Of a stretch of DNA of 64,000 nucleotides, positions 17,681 through 26,715 are shown piece after piece. The notes beneath the pieces were generated by a model. The model did not search any database and was not told the DNA's origin. It was given only the letters and a program-made list of their open reading frames with translations. A program made the translations under genes and the position numbers. Within the stretch, counting starts at the first letter, position 1. Each line of letters opens with the position of its first letter. The stretch comes from Cognatundibacterium squillarum. GTDB lineage: Bacteria; Pseudomonadota; Gammaproteobacteria; Burkholderiales; Burkholderiaceae_D. The stretch spans positions 186,001 through 250,000 of the forward strand of contig NZ_BMYU01000003.1 of the NCBI RefSeq assembly GCF_014652435.1. The letters are read 5' to 3'.

Positions 17681-18053
17681 ATTATCCTCGGCTGATAGTG
17701 TCGGGCATCTCAGTAGAATTTATATTAGAACTCACTTCATCAATAGTCACGAGTGCGAATGCGAGGTGCGGTGAGAGTTTGCCGCATAGTGCACGCCGAA
17801 CAGCGTTGGACGCGTTGTGAATAGCACTGCTGCACTGCCTTGTCTCTCTTTCATACAGCTTTGCTGCATGAATTCCCTGCTGCAACCTTGCCAGCCTGCG
17901 CTGTAAGACAAACACATCTCGCGGATATTGATGAAATGCGCTCTGGCCTCTCCCTGACAGTTACTATATAACTGTGAAGCGGAAAAAACAGATCAGAAAT
18001 GAAACAGATGTTTAAATATGAGGGCTTTCGCCCTCATATTTACTCAGACGGGA
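17681..18053. other. Intergenic region
   Basis: About 370 bases between the chemoreceptor start and the phosphate-binding-like gene. Apart from the terminator at 18014-18041 and the presumed chemoreceptor promoter I see no gene or repeat in it. Confidence 0.5.
18014..18041 (-). terminator. Intrinsic terminator of the binding-protein/porin operon
   Basis: Long palindrome AAATATGAGGGC-TTTC-GCCCTCATATTT a few bases past the stop of the small binding protein; the A/T ends of the stem supply the tract needed on either strand. Confidence 0.75.
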
Positions 18054-18467
18054 TCAGTGAAGGGTCGTGATGACTTTGACAGTGGAATCCACCGCAGATT
18101 TATCGATATAGCCAATTGCATTCGGCGTGGATGCAACTGCTTTTTTGATCTCTGCAGCAGAGTTGTACTCTTTCGGTGCTGTGGCTTTACCGGTAAACAC
18201 CAGCTTGGACCATAACGCTTTTACTTCCGCCAGATCTTTATCGCAGACTTTTTTGTAAAACTCAGCCCGAATCGGTGAGTTCTCTGGCAAATCCACTGGT
18301 ACAAACATCTGGGATTTTCCAAGGAAAAACTGCGATGCCTGCGTCGGCGTCATCGCTGTCGCAGGATTCGCCGGATTCACGATAATCACGATTTCAGCAG
18401 CCTGCACTGCAGCAGCGGCAGACAGTAAACCTGTTGCCATAATGATAGTTTGGATGACACGTTTCAT
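18054..18467 (-). CDS. Small periplasmic phosphate-binding-like protein
   Basis: Exported protein of 137 residues with a signal peptide ending AVQA. The mature part (IVIIVNPANP, TPTQASQFFLGKS, then NAIGYIDKSAVD) has the pattern of single-lobe PstS-like (PBP-like) domain proteins, which are much shorter than true PstS. The start at 18467 has AGGAGAGG in front; an upstream open extension runs into the porin gene and is not used. It lies ten bases after the porin-like gene in the same direction, so they are one operon, and a role in phosphate or another oxyanion uptake is plausible but unproven. Confidence 0.75.
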   Translation of the reverse strand: MKRVIQTIIMATGLLSAAAAVQAAEIVIIVNPANPATAMTPTQASQFFLGKSQMFVPVDLPENSPIRAEFYKKVCDKDLAEVKALWSKLVFTGKATAPKEYNSAAEIKKAVASTPNAIGYIDKSAVDSTVKVITTLH

Positions 18468-18477
18468 ACACCTCTCC

Positions 18478-19668
18478 TCAGAATACAAAATCGATACCGA
18501 CTGCCAACACATTGACCGGTCCTGCAAAACCCGGTTTAGGATTGACAAATGTACCGGCTCCGTCTTTCGGAGAAATACGGTCATACTGGACTTTCAGCGC
18601 AGCCGCTTTGTGGAAGTCCCAGCGCAGACCAACGCTGTTACTGCTTTGTACAGGTGCATTCGACGCATAGGCATTGGCACCGGCCGTCAGGGCAGCCAGC
18701 GGACCCGTGGTTGGCAAGCCTGCCATAGTGCGGCCGGAATCCTGTTTTACGTCAGAGTGCAGGTAATAAGGTGTGAAATTTCCCCATTTATACCCGGCCA
18801 GCACATACCAGGAAGTCGTATCAGGCAGACTGCGTGTATCGGAACGGCGTACACCGTATTCTGCCTGACCAGTCCAGCCTTTCCAGTTCACGCCCAGTCC
18901 CAGCGAAGTGAAAGATGCCTTGGTATCTTTGATCATCAGCGAATTCGCTGCATCCGTAAATCCAACTTTTGTCAATCCGCCAACTACCGCATTCAGCGAA
19001 GCAGAATCTTCAACGGAAAACTTAGTGCGGATATGGCCAAAGCGCACAGTGAACGGGCCATTGTCGTACACCAGATTCAGACCCATCAGGTCTTTGAATT
19101 TCGCGGTGTAGGAATTACCGGTGCCTTTGGTTTCGGTACGGCCATAAGCGAACTGTGCAGACAGGCTGCCGTCACCCAGATCCGTCTGATAAATCGCGTC
19201 GGCGCCTTCAACATAAGTCAGCGGAACCTGACTATACATTTCCACCGGTGGACGAATGAAAGTACTGGAGTAACCTACGTTCTGATAATCAGAAATCATG
19301 TAGACCGGAATCCCCATGCGGCCGACACGCACGCTCAGGTTATCCGACGCTTTCATCTTCGCAAAAGCCCATGTCAGCTCTGCGCCGAATTCGTCAGTGA
19401 TATGCTTACTGACCAAGCCCTGACCGGTGAACGATAACCAGTCATTGGCTTTATAAGAAACCTGCAGACCGAGGTTGGAATCAACGCCGGTATTGAAGGA
19501 ATCGCGGGCACCGTTTAACTGCGCCTGACGGGCAAATTCTGCGTCACTGGTATTCGTGCGTGTCATTGCGGCAGTGCCGAAGCCGGTCAGCGTAAAGTTG
19601 CTTTCCTGCGCGGAAGCCATCGCAGAGATCGCCAGACCAAGAACAACAACAACTGGTTTTAATTTCAT
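18478..19668 (-). CDS. Outer-membrane porin-like beta-barrel protein
   Basis: Outer-membrane protein of 396 residues with signal peptide ending AMASA and a mature start ESNFTLTGFGTAAMTR. Alternating hydrophobic strands and a final FVF fit a beta barrel. It differs from the general porin at 11.7-12.8 kb and lacks that family's first-strand motif; the pattern LSVRVGRMGIPVYMISDYQNVG is typical of porin-like proteins found next to small PstS-like proteins. AAGGAG precedes the ATG. Its operon partner is the small binding-like protein, so the pair may serve uptake of one solute. Substrate unknown. Confidence 0.75.
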   Translation of the reverse strand: MKLKPVVVVLGLAISAMASAQESNFTLTGFGTAAMTRTNTSDAEFARQAQLNGARDSFNTGVDSNLGLQVSYKANDWLSFTGQGLVSKHITDEFGAELTWAFAKMKASDNLSVRVGRMGIPVYMISDYQNVGYSSTFIRPPVEMYSQVPLTYVEGADAIYQTDLGDGSLSAQFAYGRTETKGTGNSYTAKFKDLMGLNLVYDNGPFTVRFGHIRTKFSVEDSASLNAVVGGLTKVGFTDAANSLMIKDTKASFTSLGLGVNWKGWTGQAEYGVRRSDTRSLPDTTSWYVLAGYKWGNFTPYYLHSDVKQDSGRTMAGLPTTGPLAALTAGANAYASNAPVQSSNSVGLRWDFHKAAALKVQYDRISPKDGAGTFVNPKPGFAGPVNVLAVGIDFVF

Positions 19669-19998
19669 GGTATCTCCTTTTAAAGTGTTTCTATTTTAAT
19701 TGCGTGGAAGTTTCCGCAAAGCATAAATTCCTTCAGGAAACAAAATTCTACAAATGTTATTGCGTTGCAGAAGCCAGTAACCGAGGGCATTCAGTGGTAT
19801 TTAAGGCGCAGGAATCATAGTTTCCGTAGAGAGGAAACGGTTTCTTTCAAGTTATGCCACGGAGAACCCGAAATCCAGAGTGTTTACTCAAAACAATGGA
19901 AAGCGTTGCGCAGGACGCACAAAAAACTATGCGGATTTCGTCTCAATAAAAAACGGAGCACGCGGCTCCGTTTTTTTTGAAACGAGGTTAAAACTGAA
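19669..19998. other. Intergenic region
   Basis: About 330 bases. It holds the presumed promoter of the porin-like operon and the terminator at 19948-19978. A 71-codon open frame (19765-19980) has no ribosome site and ends inside the terminator, so I do not call it. Confidence 0.5.
19948..19978 (-). terminator. Intrinsic terminator of the metallophosphoesterase gene
   Basis: CGGAG-CACGCGG-CTCCG hairpin with A-run on one side and eight Ts on the other, so it could stop transcription in both directions. It lies 20 bases past the phosphoesterase stop. Confidence 0.75.
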
Positions 19999-21399
19999 TT
20001 AAGAAGCGGTACAGCGTGTCCCATCGCGACGGATTTCACAACGGGTCAGTTGCTTGCCTTTGCGCGTCCATGCCGTCGCCAGCCAGAAATCGCTCTGGCG
20101 CTCCAGCACCATGTAACCGACTTCATTTGAATTGCTGAAAAAATCCACTTCAGCACCCGGCATCGGTGTTTTTCCCTGAATCGCTGCTGCGGTCAGTGGC
20201 ACATCCAGCGAAGAACCGCCGTTACCGGAAATAAATTGCGCTGCCTGACCGGTTTTGTATGTCACGGCCTGAAACAAATGCACATGACCGGCAATCGTGG
20301 TTTGCACCTGCGCCGGGAATAATTTTTCCTGATGCAGGGTTTTCAGTCCATCCTGCAAAGGCACAATGCCCGGGAAAACTGTCAGATCACCGCTCTTGCT
20401 GCGTTCCACCGCGAAACCCAGCAAAGGATGGTGCTGTACGAAAAAATTCCACGGCGTGCGCTTGGATAAGTTCGTTGCCTGCTGCAACTGTCCGGTATAA
20501 CGCTGAAACACTGCATCCTGTGGCGGCAGCGCTTTATAGCCGACTTTGGATGAATCAAAAATAATCAGCTGTGTCTGCATTGCACCCGGTAAGCCCAGTG
20601 GCACTGCATAAGGCTCACTGTAATCGCCCTGTGTATCGTTCTGTTCCAGATTGCAGTCGCGTCCGGCCTGCACCGCACGCGGATCCATGAAGCGCCACCA
20701 GCCCTGACCGGCACGCACACAGGTTTCATGGTTACCGCGCACCATGACCCACGGCGCAGCCTTCAGCAATGCGGTCGCAGGATCAAAAAAGTCCGCTTTC
20801 CAGGTATCCCAGCCATAACCCCAAGGGCTGCCGCTGCATGCGGGGTTCCCGTCCGGACAAGCGTTTTCACGGTAGTGATAATCGCCGACATGCAGCACCA
20901 GATCCGGTTTTTGTGCCGCAGCAGCCACGGTCATTTCGCGGAATGCCCACTGATCGCTGTCATTACAGGACTGAAAATAATTATCCGCCGTCTTCAGACG
21001 GCAACCGGTATCGCCGATCACCACAATCTTTTTCACATCTGCCACCGGTACCGGCAATGCTTTTCCCGCAACCGAAACACTGCGTACACCGGCGGGCAGA
21101 ATCGCATCGCAGGTCAGCACCGGAAAGGCGGAAGGCTTGGAATCTTCCGGCTTGCTGGCGGTTTTACGCTGCGCAATCGTTTCCGCAGGCATGCGCACTT
21201 GCATCGCGAGCGCGCGGCCATCCACCTCCAGCGCCGGACACACTGCATCGGTGGTGATTGCCCGCGCTACGGGCACACCGTTTTCACCGAGCAAAACAAA
21301 CGCCGTCTGCAAACCCTGTGCGGCCGGTGCCATGCCACCGGTAGTGGCGCATCCGGCCAGCGCCAGCGTCAGTGCGCTGATCGTGATGGTTTTATGCAT
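19999..21399 (-). CDS. Metallophosphoesterase lipoprotein
   Basis: Calcineurin-type phosphoesterase of 466 residues, anchored by lipid: signal peptide with lipobox LAGC (Cys17). Metal-binding motifs appear in order: GDTGCR, HVGDYHYREN, MVRGNHETC, VQHHPLL and AGHVHLFQ, which together give the two-metal centre. Extra cysteines (CPDGNPACSG region, CNLEQN, C-terminal CEIRRDGTRC) could form disulphides, fitting a periplasmic place. AAGGAGAG before the ATG supports the start. It follows the beta-lactamase-fold hydrolase gene by 20 bases in the same direction, so the two may be co-transcribed. Natural substrate unknown. Confidence 0.85.
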   Translation of the reverse strand: MHKTITISALTLALAGCATTGGMAPAAQGLQTAFVLLGENGVPVARAITTDAVCPALEVDGRALAMQVRMPAETIAQRKTASKPEDSKPSAFPVLTCDAILPAGVRSVSVAGKALPVPVADVKKIVVIGDTGCRLKTADNYFQSCNDSDQWAFREMTVAAAAQKPDLVLHVGDYHYRENACPDGNPACSGSPWGYGWDTWKADFFDPATALLKAAPWVMVRGNHETCVRAGQGWWRFMDPRAVQAGRDCNLEQNDTQGDYSEPYAVPLGLPGAMQTQLIIFDSSKVGYKALPPQDAVFQRYTGQLQQATNLSKRTPWNFFVQHHPLLGFAVERSKSGDLTVFPGIVPLQDGLKTLHQEKLFPAQVQTTIAGHVHLFQAVTYKTGQAAQFISGNGGSSLDVPLTAAAIQGKTPMPGAEVDFFSNSNEVGYMVLERQSDFWLATAWTRKGKQLTRCEIRRDGTRCTAS

Positions 21400-21419
21400 C
21401 TTCTCTCCTTGTCAGCGCT

Positions 21420-22601
21420 TCAGCGCTGTATGCCTGCACCGCGATAAGCGAGGCGTTTAAAATCAAATGAAAACGGGTGCCAGAAACTCATCAGGCGCTG
21501 CGTCATCAGCACACCGGCCAGATTGTGGCGCGGCGAAATCCACCAGTGCGTACCGGCGATGCCACCCCATTCAAATTCGCCTTCCGAACCGGGCGGATCG
21601 CTTTCAGACGGATACAAAGTCACCGCACCGCCAAGTCCGAAACCTTTATTCGGCACATCACCGACACCGGGGAAGCTGATGCCCTGTCCGGCCGGTAAGT
21701 GGTTCTGCATCATCAGTTGTATGCTTTCCGGCTTCAGCACCGATTCACCGCCGTGCAGGAAACTGCGCATCAGTGCCAGCATGTCGTGCATGCTGGAAAC
21801 CAGGCCGCCACCGCCGGATAAACGCGCCACCGGCTGCAAAAATGCGCCCGGATACGGCGATTTATCCAGCCTGCGCAAACCGCGCTGCAGAATATTCTGC
21901 GGATCAGTGCCACCATAATAGGCGCTCAGACGGGCGTGTTTGGCTTCCGGCACAAAAAATCCGGTGTCATCCATTCCCAAAGGATTAAAAATATTCAGCT
22001 GAAGATACTGATCAAAGCGTTTGCCGCTGACCACTTCCACCAGCCGCGCTAACACGTCGGTCGCAATCGAATACTGCCACGCCTGCCCCGGATGAAAGCT
22101 CAGTGGCAAGGGCTGTAGCAAATTCATCATATCTTCCAGCGTGGTGAACGCATTCAGAATACGGACTTCGTTATACGCCTTGTACAGCAGGCTGCCGTGG
22201 TCCAGCAAACCATAACTGAGGCCTGAGGTATGGTTCAGTAACTGGCGTACCGTGATGGCAGACTGCGCCGGTTCGGTGTCATCCAGTGAAGTCGCACCGG
22301 GGCGCAGCACGCGGCGATTGCGCAATTGCGGCAGCCAGTAATCGGCCGGATCGTCCAGCGCCAGCTTGCCCTGTTCAATCAGCTGCATCACCGCCATCGA
22401 GGTGATCAGCTTGGTATTCGAATAAATACGGAACAAATGATCATCGCGCAGCGCGATCTGATGTTCACGGTCTGCCCAGCCATTGCAATGCAGATGCACC
22501 AGCTCCTGACCATGCAGGACGGCAGTCGATACGCCGGCAATAATCTGGCGGTCGACATACTTTTGCATTGCTGAATTTACTTCACCAAAGTCGTATTGCA
22601 T
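21420..22601 (-). CDS. Serine hydrolase of the class C beta-lactamase family
   Basis: Protein of 393 residues with the beta-lactamase/penicillin-binding fold. SNTK (in FRIYSNTKLITSMAVMQLI) gives the S-x-x-K nucleophile and lysine; SGLSYG supplies the Tyr of the second motif, and HWWISP-type sequence near the C terminus sits where the third motif is expected. There is no clear signal peptide, unlike true AmpC enzymes, so an esterase or D-aminopeptidase role in the cytoplasm is likelier than antibiotic resistance. No good ribosome site precedes the ATG at 22601; a second in-frame ATG lies 11 codons in. It is divergent from the glycerate kinase gene. Confidence 0.8.
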   Translation of the reverse strand: MQYDFGEVNSAMQKYVDRQIIAGVSTAVLHGQELVHLHCNGWADREHQIALRDDHLFRIYSNTKLITSMAVMQLIEQGKLALDDPADYWLPQLRNRRVLRPGATSLDDTEPAQSAITVRQLLNHTSGLSYGLLDHGSLLYKAYNEVRILNAFTTLEDMMNLLQPLPLSFHPGQAWQYSIATDVLARLVEVVSGKRFDQYLQLNIFNPLGMDDTGFFVPEAKHARLSAYYGGTDPQNILQRGLRRLDKSPYPGAFLQPVARLSGGGGLVSSMHDMLALMRSFLHGGESVLKPESIQLMMQNHLPAGQGISFPGVGDVPNKGFGLGGAVTLYPSESDPPGSEGEFEWGGIAGTHWWISPRHNLAGVLMTQRLMSFWHPFSFDFKRLAYRGAGIQR

Positions 22602-22674
22602 TTCGATTATGATGTTTGCAGCGCACTGCGCCGCTCATGCGTAGAAAAGCCCACATCTTACCTGAACTGCGATC

Positions 22675-23940
22675 ATGTCAATTCAACAGCCTGCCGTGTT
22701 TTTACAGTCTTTATTTCAACACGCAGTCGACAGCGTCAGCGCTGCACGCTGCCTGCCTGCTGCCTTACCTGCACCACCGGCGGGACGCACTGTGGTGATC
22801 GGCGCCGGTAAAGCGGCAGCGGCGATGGCGCAGGTAGTGGAGCAGCACTGGCAGGGTGAACTCAGCGGCGTGGTTGTCACCCGCTACGGTCATGGGGCTG
22901 ACTGCCAGCGCATACGCGTAGTAGAAGCCGCTCACCCGGTGCCGGATGCTGCCGGTGAACAGGCGGCGCAGGATATTCTGTCCGCCGTCAGTGGCCTGAG
23001 CAGTGACGATCTGGTGCTGTGTCTGATTTCCGGCGGCGGTTCTGCCTTACTGGCGCTGCCTGCGCCCGGCATACAGTTGCAGGATAAACAGCAGATCAAC
23101 CGCGCCTTGCTGCGCAGCGGTGCGACCATCCATGAAATGAATTGCGTGCGCAAACATTTATCCGCGATCAAAGGCGGAAGACTGGCACTGGCCTGCGCAC
23201 CGGCAAAAGTGGTCACGCTGCTGATCTCGGATGTACCCGGTGATGATCCCGACATCATCGCCAGCGGCCCGACTTTACCCGATGCCAGCAGTTGTGCGGA
23301 TGCACTGGCAATCCTTGATAAATATGCGATCACCGTTCCGCCGCATGTGCGCGAACACTTGCAATCCGGACGCGGCGAAACCCCGTGGCCGGATGATCCG
23401 CGTTTTGCCGGACATCAGACCCGCATCATCGCCACGGCAGCGATGGCGCTCGAAGCTGCAGCGGCCTTTGCAAACGCAGCCGGTATTCCGGCGCATATTC
23501 TGTCGGATGGTATTGAAGGCGAGGCGCGTGACATCGGCAAAATGCATGCTGCACTGGCACTTGAAGTCGCCCGTAAAGGGCAACCGTTCACTGCGCCCTG
23601 CCTGATATTGTCCGGCGGAGAAACCACGGTCACGGTACGCGGCAATGGCCGTGGCGGACGCAATGCAGAATTTTTACTGAGCTTTGCACACACCGTACAG
23701 GGCAATCCGCGCATCTGGGCGCTGGCTTGCGATACCGATGGCATCGATGGTTCAGAAGACAATGCCGGCGCGGTTTGCGGACCGGATACGCTGACACAGG
23801 CGGCCAGCACAGGTTTGTCCGCACGTGTCATGCTTGATAACAATGATGCTTATCATTTTTTTCAGAGTGTGAACGCTTTGATCACAAGCGGCCCGACCCG
23901 TACCAATGTGAATGATTTTCGGGCAATTCTGGTTTTGTGA
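22675..23940 (+). CDS. Glycerate 2-kinase (MOFRL family; formerly hydroxypyruvate reductase TtuD)
   Basis: Enzyme of 421 residues that phosphorylates D-glycerate to 2-phosphoglycerate, linking glyoxylate/tartrate breakdown to glycolysis. Recognised by TVVIGAGKAAAAMA near residue 39, the SGGGSALL nucleotide-binding turn, NCVRKHLSAIKGG, ISDVPGDDPDIIASGPT, and the C-terminal MOFRL block with GGRNAEF and DTDGIDGSEDNAGA. Family members were long annotated as hydroxypyruvate reductases. The ATG at 22675 lacks a strong ribosome site, but upstream there is no alternative before the divergent neighbour. The promoter of the downstream ABC operon overlaps its stop codon. Confidence 0.9.
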   Translation: MSIQQPAVFLQSLFQHAVDSVSAARCLPAALPAPPAGRTVVIGAGKAAAAMAQVVEQHWQGELSGVVVTRYGHGADCQRIRVVEAAHPVPDAAGEQAAQDILSAVSGLSSDDLVLCLISGGGSALLALPAPGIQLQDKQQINRALLRSGATIHEMNCVRKHLSAIKGGRLALACAPAKVVTLLISDVPGDDPDIIASGPTLPDASSCADALAILDKYAITVPPHVREHLQSGRGETPWPDDPRFAGHQTRIIATAAMALEAAAAFANAAGIPAHILSDGIEGEARDIGKMHAALALEVARKGQPFTAPCLILSGGETTVTVRGNGRGGRNAEFLLSFAHTVQGNPRIWALACDTDGIDGSEDNAGAVCGPDTLTQAASTGLSARVMLDNNDAYHFFQSVNALITSGPTRTNVNDFRAILVL

Positions 23941-23964
23941 ACTGACTGTTCGGTCGTTTATAAT
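23935..23964 (+). promoter_or_regulatory. Sigma-70 type promoter of the nucleoside ABC operon
   Basis: A perfect TATAAT (23959-23964) lies 18 bases after TTGTGA (23935-23940). The -35 box overlaps the stop codon of glycerate kinase. Expected transcript start is near 23971, giving a leader of about 140 bases. Confidence 0.65.
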
Positions 23965-23970
23965 GCCGGA

Positions 23971-24109
23971 CAAATATTCAACATACCCGTTTCATGATGA
24001 AGCACAAAGCGTCACCTCCGCTTGCCGGAGATGCTGACGCTTTTCGTCCGGTAACGCCGGATTGCATCGTGCAGGCATGCTGTGCCTGGCTCCCGCCTGA
24101 AAGGATAAA
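23971..24109 (+). promoter_or_regulatory. Structured 5' leader of the nucleoside ABC operon
   Basis: Three hairpins follow one another. The first (24007-24042) has outer arms AAGCGTCA/TGACGCTT and inner arms CTCCG/CGGAG and ends in four Ts, much like an intrinsic terminator. The second is TCCGG-TAACG-CCGGA (24047-24061) and the third CAGGCA-TGCTG-TGCCTG (24072-24088). The ribosome site AAGGAT follows. This could be an attenuator or riboswitch, or the first hairpin could merely terminate glycerate kinase. It matches no riboswitch consensus that I can recall. Confidence 0.45.
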
Positions 24110-25657
24110 GTGACACCACACGCTGTACCGCCGCGACTGGAACTCGCCGGCATTTGTAAATCCTATCCTGCCGTGATTGCGAATGATCACGTCAGCCTGA
24201 CTGTTGCGCCCGGCGAAATCCATGCCGTACTGGGTGAAAACGGTGCGGGCAAATCCACACTGATGAAAATCATCTTCGGCGCGGTCAAGCCGGATGCCGG
24301 CAATGTGCGCTGGAATGGCGAAGAAGTGCGTATCAGTTCACCGCAAATGGCGCGCCAGCTCGGCGTAGCCATGGTGTTCCAGCACTTTTCATTATTCGAC
24401 ACCCTGACCGTCACCGAAAACATCGCGCTGGGTCTGCATGGCGATACCGATCTGCAGGTGCTGGCACAGCAAATCCGTGAAACCGGCGCCACCTACGGGC
24501 TGGAACTGGAACCGGAGCGCCATGTGCATACCTTATCGGTCGGTGAACGTCAGCGCGTGGAAATCGTGCGCGCCCTGCTGACCAAACCGCAATTGCTGAT
24601 TCTGGATGAGCCAACCTCGGTACTGACACCGCAGGCAGTGCAAAAGCTGTTTGTGACACTGCGTCAGATCGCCGCAGAAGGCTGCAGCATTTTATACATC
24701 AGCCACAAACTGGATGAAATCCGCGAACTCTGCCATTCCGCCACCGTGATGCGTGCCGGTAAAGTCACCGGCCATTGTGATCCGCGTCAGGAAACTGCTG
24801 CCAGTCTGTCACGCTTGATGACCGGCGCAGAAACCCTGCCGCAGGCACGTCCTGCCACGGCGGCACCGGGCGAAGTGCGGCTGGCGGTACAGGCGCTCAG
24901 CCTGCCGCGCTCACATGCCTTCGGCACCTCGCTGGAACAAGTATCGCTGCAAGTGCGCAGCGGTGAAATCGTCGGGATCGCCGGTGTGTCCGGCAATGGT
25001 CAGCAGGAATTGCTGGCAGCGCTGTCCGGTGAAGACCGCCGTGCGGCTGCAGAGATGCTGCAATTGTGCGGTCAGAACGTCGGCCAGCGCGGTCCGGATG
25101 CACGTCGTGCGCTGGGCCAGAGTTTCGTACCGGAAGAACGTCTGGGACGCGGTGCGGTGCCGGAAATGTCGCTGACCGACAATATGCTGCTGTCGCATCA
25201 TCAGCCACCGTTTGTACAGCGTGGCTTAATCCGCGCTGCCGCAACCGTGTCCGCTGCCAGCGCGATTCTGCAGCGTTTCAAAGTCAAAGCGCCGGGTCCG
25301 CAGGCGCTGGCCCGCAGTTTATCCGGCGGTAATCTGCAGAAATTTATTCTGGGCCGCGAAATCACACGCCAGCCGAAAGTGCTGGTGGTGGCGCAGCCAA
25401 CCTGGGGCGTGGATGTCGGCGCAGCCGCGCAGATTCATGAAGAAATTCGTCAGTTGCGCGATCAGGGCTGTGCGGTACTGGTGATTTCCGAAGAGCTGGA
25501 TGAGTTATTTACCCTGTGTGACCGTTTGTATGTGATTGCCAAGGGGCGTATGTCGCCACCGGTCAGCACGGCAGATGTCACACGTGAACAGATAGGATTG
25601 TGGATGAGTGGTTTGTGGCAGCAGGATCAGGCGCAGAACGGAGGACAGCATGTTTAA
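24110..25657 (+). CDS. Nucleoside ABC importer, double ATPase subunit
   Basis: ATP-binding subunit of 515 residues with two ABC domains in tandem, as in the YufO/NupA and RbsA classes. Domain one has Walker A GENGAGKST, signature LSVGERQRVE and Walker B LLILDEPTS. Domain two has a weak P-loop (GVSGNGQQELL) with signature LSGGNLQKF and a Walker B where the usual Asp-Glu is replaced (VVAQPTWGVD), so its catalytic site is probably inactive, which is known for this class. The start is GTG with AAGGAT ahead. The stop overlaps the first permease gene by eight bases. With the BmpA-type lipoprotein this predicts import of purine or other nucleosides. Confidence 0.9.
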   Translation: MTPHAVPPRLELAGICKSYPAVIANDHVSLTVAPGEIHAVLGENGAGKSTLMKIIFGAVKPDAGNVRWNGEEVRISSPQMARQLGVAMVFQHFSLFDTLTVTENIALGLHGDTDLQVLAQQIRETGATYGLELEPERHVHTLSVGERQRVEIVRALLTKPQLLILDEPTSVLTPQAVQKLFVTLRQIAAEGCSILYISHKLDEIRELCHSATVMRAGKVTGHCDPRQETAASLSRLMTGAETLPQARPATAAPGEVRLAVQALSLPRSHAFGTSLEQVSLQVRSGEIVGIAGVSGNGQQELLAALSGEDRRAAAEMLQLCGQNVGQRGPDARRALGQSFVPEERLGRGAVPEMSLTDNMLLSHHQPPFVQRGLIRAAATVSAASAILQRFKVKAPGPQALARSLSGGNLQKFILGREITRQPKVLVVAQPTWGVDVGAAAQIHEEIRQLRDQGCAVLVISEELDELFTLCDRLYVIAKGRMSPPVSTADVTREQIGLWMSGLWQQDQAQNGGQHV

Positions 25658-26714
25658 ACTGGAACCGCGTTCCGGCTCGTCCCGCCTGATGGCTTACACC
25701 TCGCCGGTGCTGGCAGTATTGCTGACGCTGCTGGGTGGTGCATTGTTGTTCGCGCTGCTCGGTAAAAATCCGCTTACCGGTCTGGAAGTTTTCGTTGTCG
25801 AACCGCTGCGCAACTGGCGTTCGGTATCAGAGCTGTTACTGAAAACCACGCCGCTGGTTTTGTGCGCACTCGGTTTATCCGTCTGTTACCGCGCCAATGT
25901 CTGGAATATCGGCGCGGAAGGCCAGCTGATTTGCGGTGGTTTAACTGCAGGCAGCGTGATTCTGTTGTTTGATCAGGGCACGCTGCATTCGCCGCTGATG
26001 GTGCTGACGCTGGCCAGTCTGGCGGGTATCGCCGGTGGTGCAGCATGGGCCGGTATCACCGCATGGCTGCGTGACAAATACCACGCCAACGAAATTCTGG
26101 TGTCGCTGATGCTGACCTATATCGCGCAATTGTTGCTGATGTATGCAGTGAATGGCCCGCTGAAAGATCCGAACGGCATGAACTTCCCGCAATCTAAAGT
26201 ATTTTCTTCAGAATACTTATTGCCGCATCTGTTCAGCGGCAGCCGCCTGCATCTGGGTTTCATCGTCATGCTGCTGGCTTGCGGTGCGATGAGCGTATTC
26301 CTGTTCCGCAGCTTTGCCGGTTACCGCCTGACGGTTGGCGGTCTGGCACCGCTGGCAGCGCGTTACGCCGGTTTTTCCAGCCGCCGTGCTTTGTGGATGT
26401 CTTTACTGATTTCCGGCGGTTTTGCCGGTCTGGCCGGTGCATTTGAAGTTGCGGGGCCAATCGGACAAGTCCTGCCATCGATCTCGCCGGGCTATGGCTT
26501 TGCCGCGATTATCGTGGCCTTTATCGGTCGTCTGAGTCCGTTCGGCACGCTGCTGGGCGGGCTGGTACTGTCTTTGTTTTATCTGGGTGGTGAAATGGCG
26601 CAATCGCGTCTGGGTCTCCCATCAGCAATCACCGGCCTGTTTCAGGGCATGCTGTTATTCATGCTGCTGGCCTGCGACACGCTGATTCACTATCGCTTAC
26701 GCTGGAAGAAATAA
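25650..26714 (+). CDS. Nucleoside ABC importer, permease 1
   Basis: Inner-membrane permease of 354 residues (BPD_transp_2 type; YufP/NupP-like). About ten hydrophobic segments; the family's conserved core reads YRANVWNIGAEGQL near residue 80 and RYAGFSSRR in the coupling loop. The ATG at 25650 has GGAGGA in front and overlaps the ATPase stop by eight bases; an earlier in-frame start lies inside the ATPase gene and is rejected. It pairs with the second permease one base downstream of its stop region to form the channel. Confidence 0.9.
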   Translation: MFKLEPRSGSSRLMAYTSPVLAVLLTLLGGALLFALLGKNPLTGLEVFVVEPLRNWRSVSELLLKTTPLVLCALGLSVCYRANVWNIGAEGQLICGGLTAGSVILLFDQGTLHSPLMVLTLASLAGIAGGAAWAGITAWLRDKYHANEILVSLMLTYIAQLLLMYAVNGPLKDPNGMNFPQSKVFSSEYLLPHLFSGSRLHLGFIVMLLACGAMSVFLFRSFAGYRLTVGGLAPLAARYAGFSSRRALWMSLLISGGFAGLAGAFEVAGPIGQVLPSISPGYGFAAIIVAFIGRLSPFGTLLGGLVLSLFYLGGEMAQSRLGLPSAITGLFQGMLLFMLLACDTLIHYRLRWKK

Positions 26715-26715
26715 T

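Noticed and set aside
21420-22601. Antibiotic-resistance beta-lactamase
   Set aside because: SxxK and Tyr motifs are shared by many esterases and peptidases of the fold; no signal peptide and no ampR neighbour.
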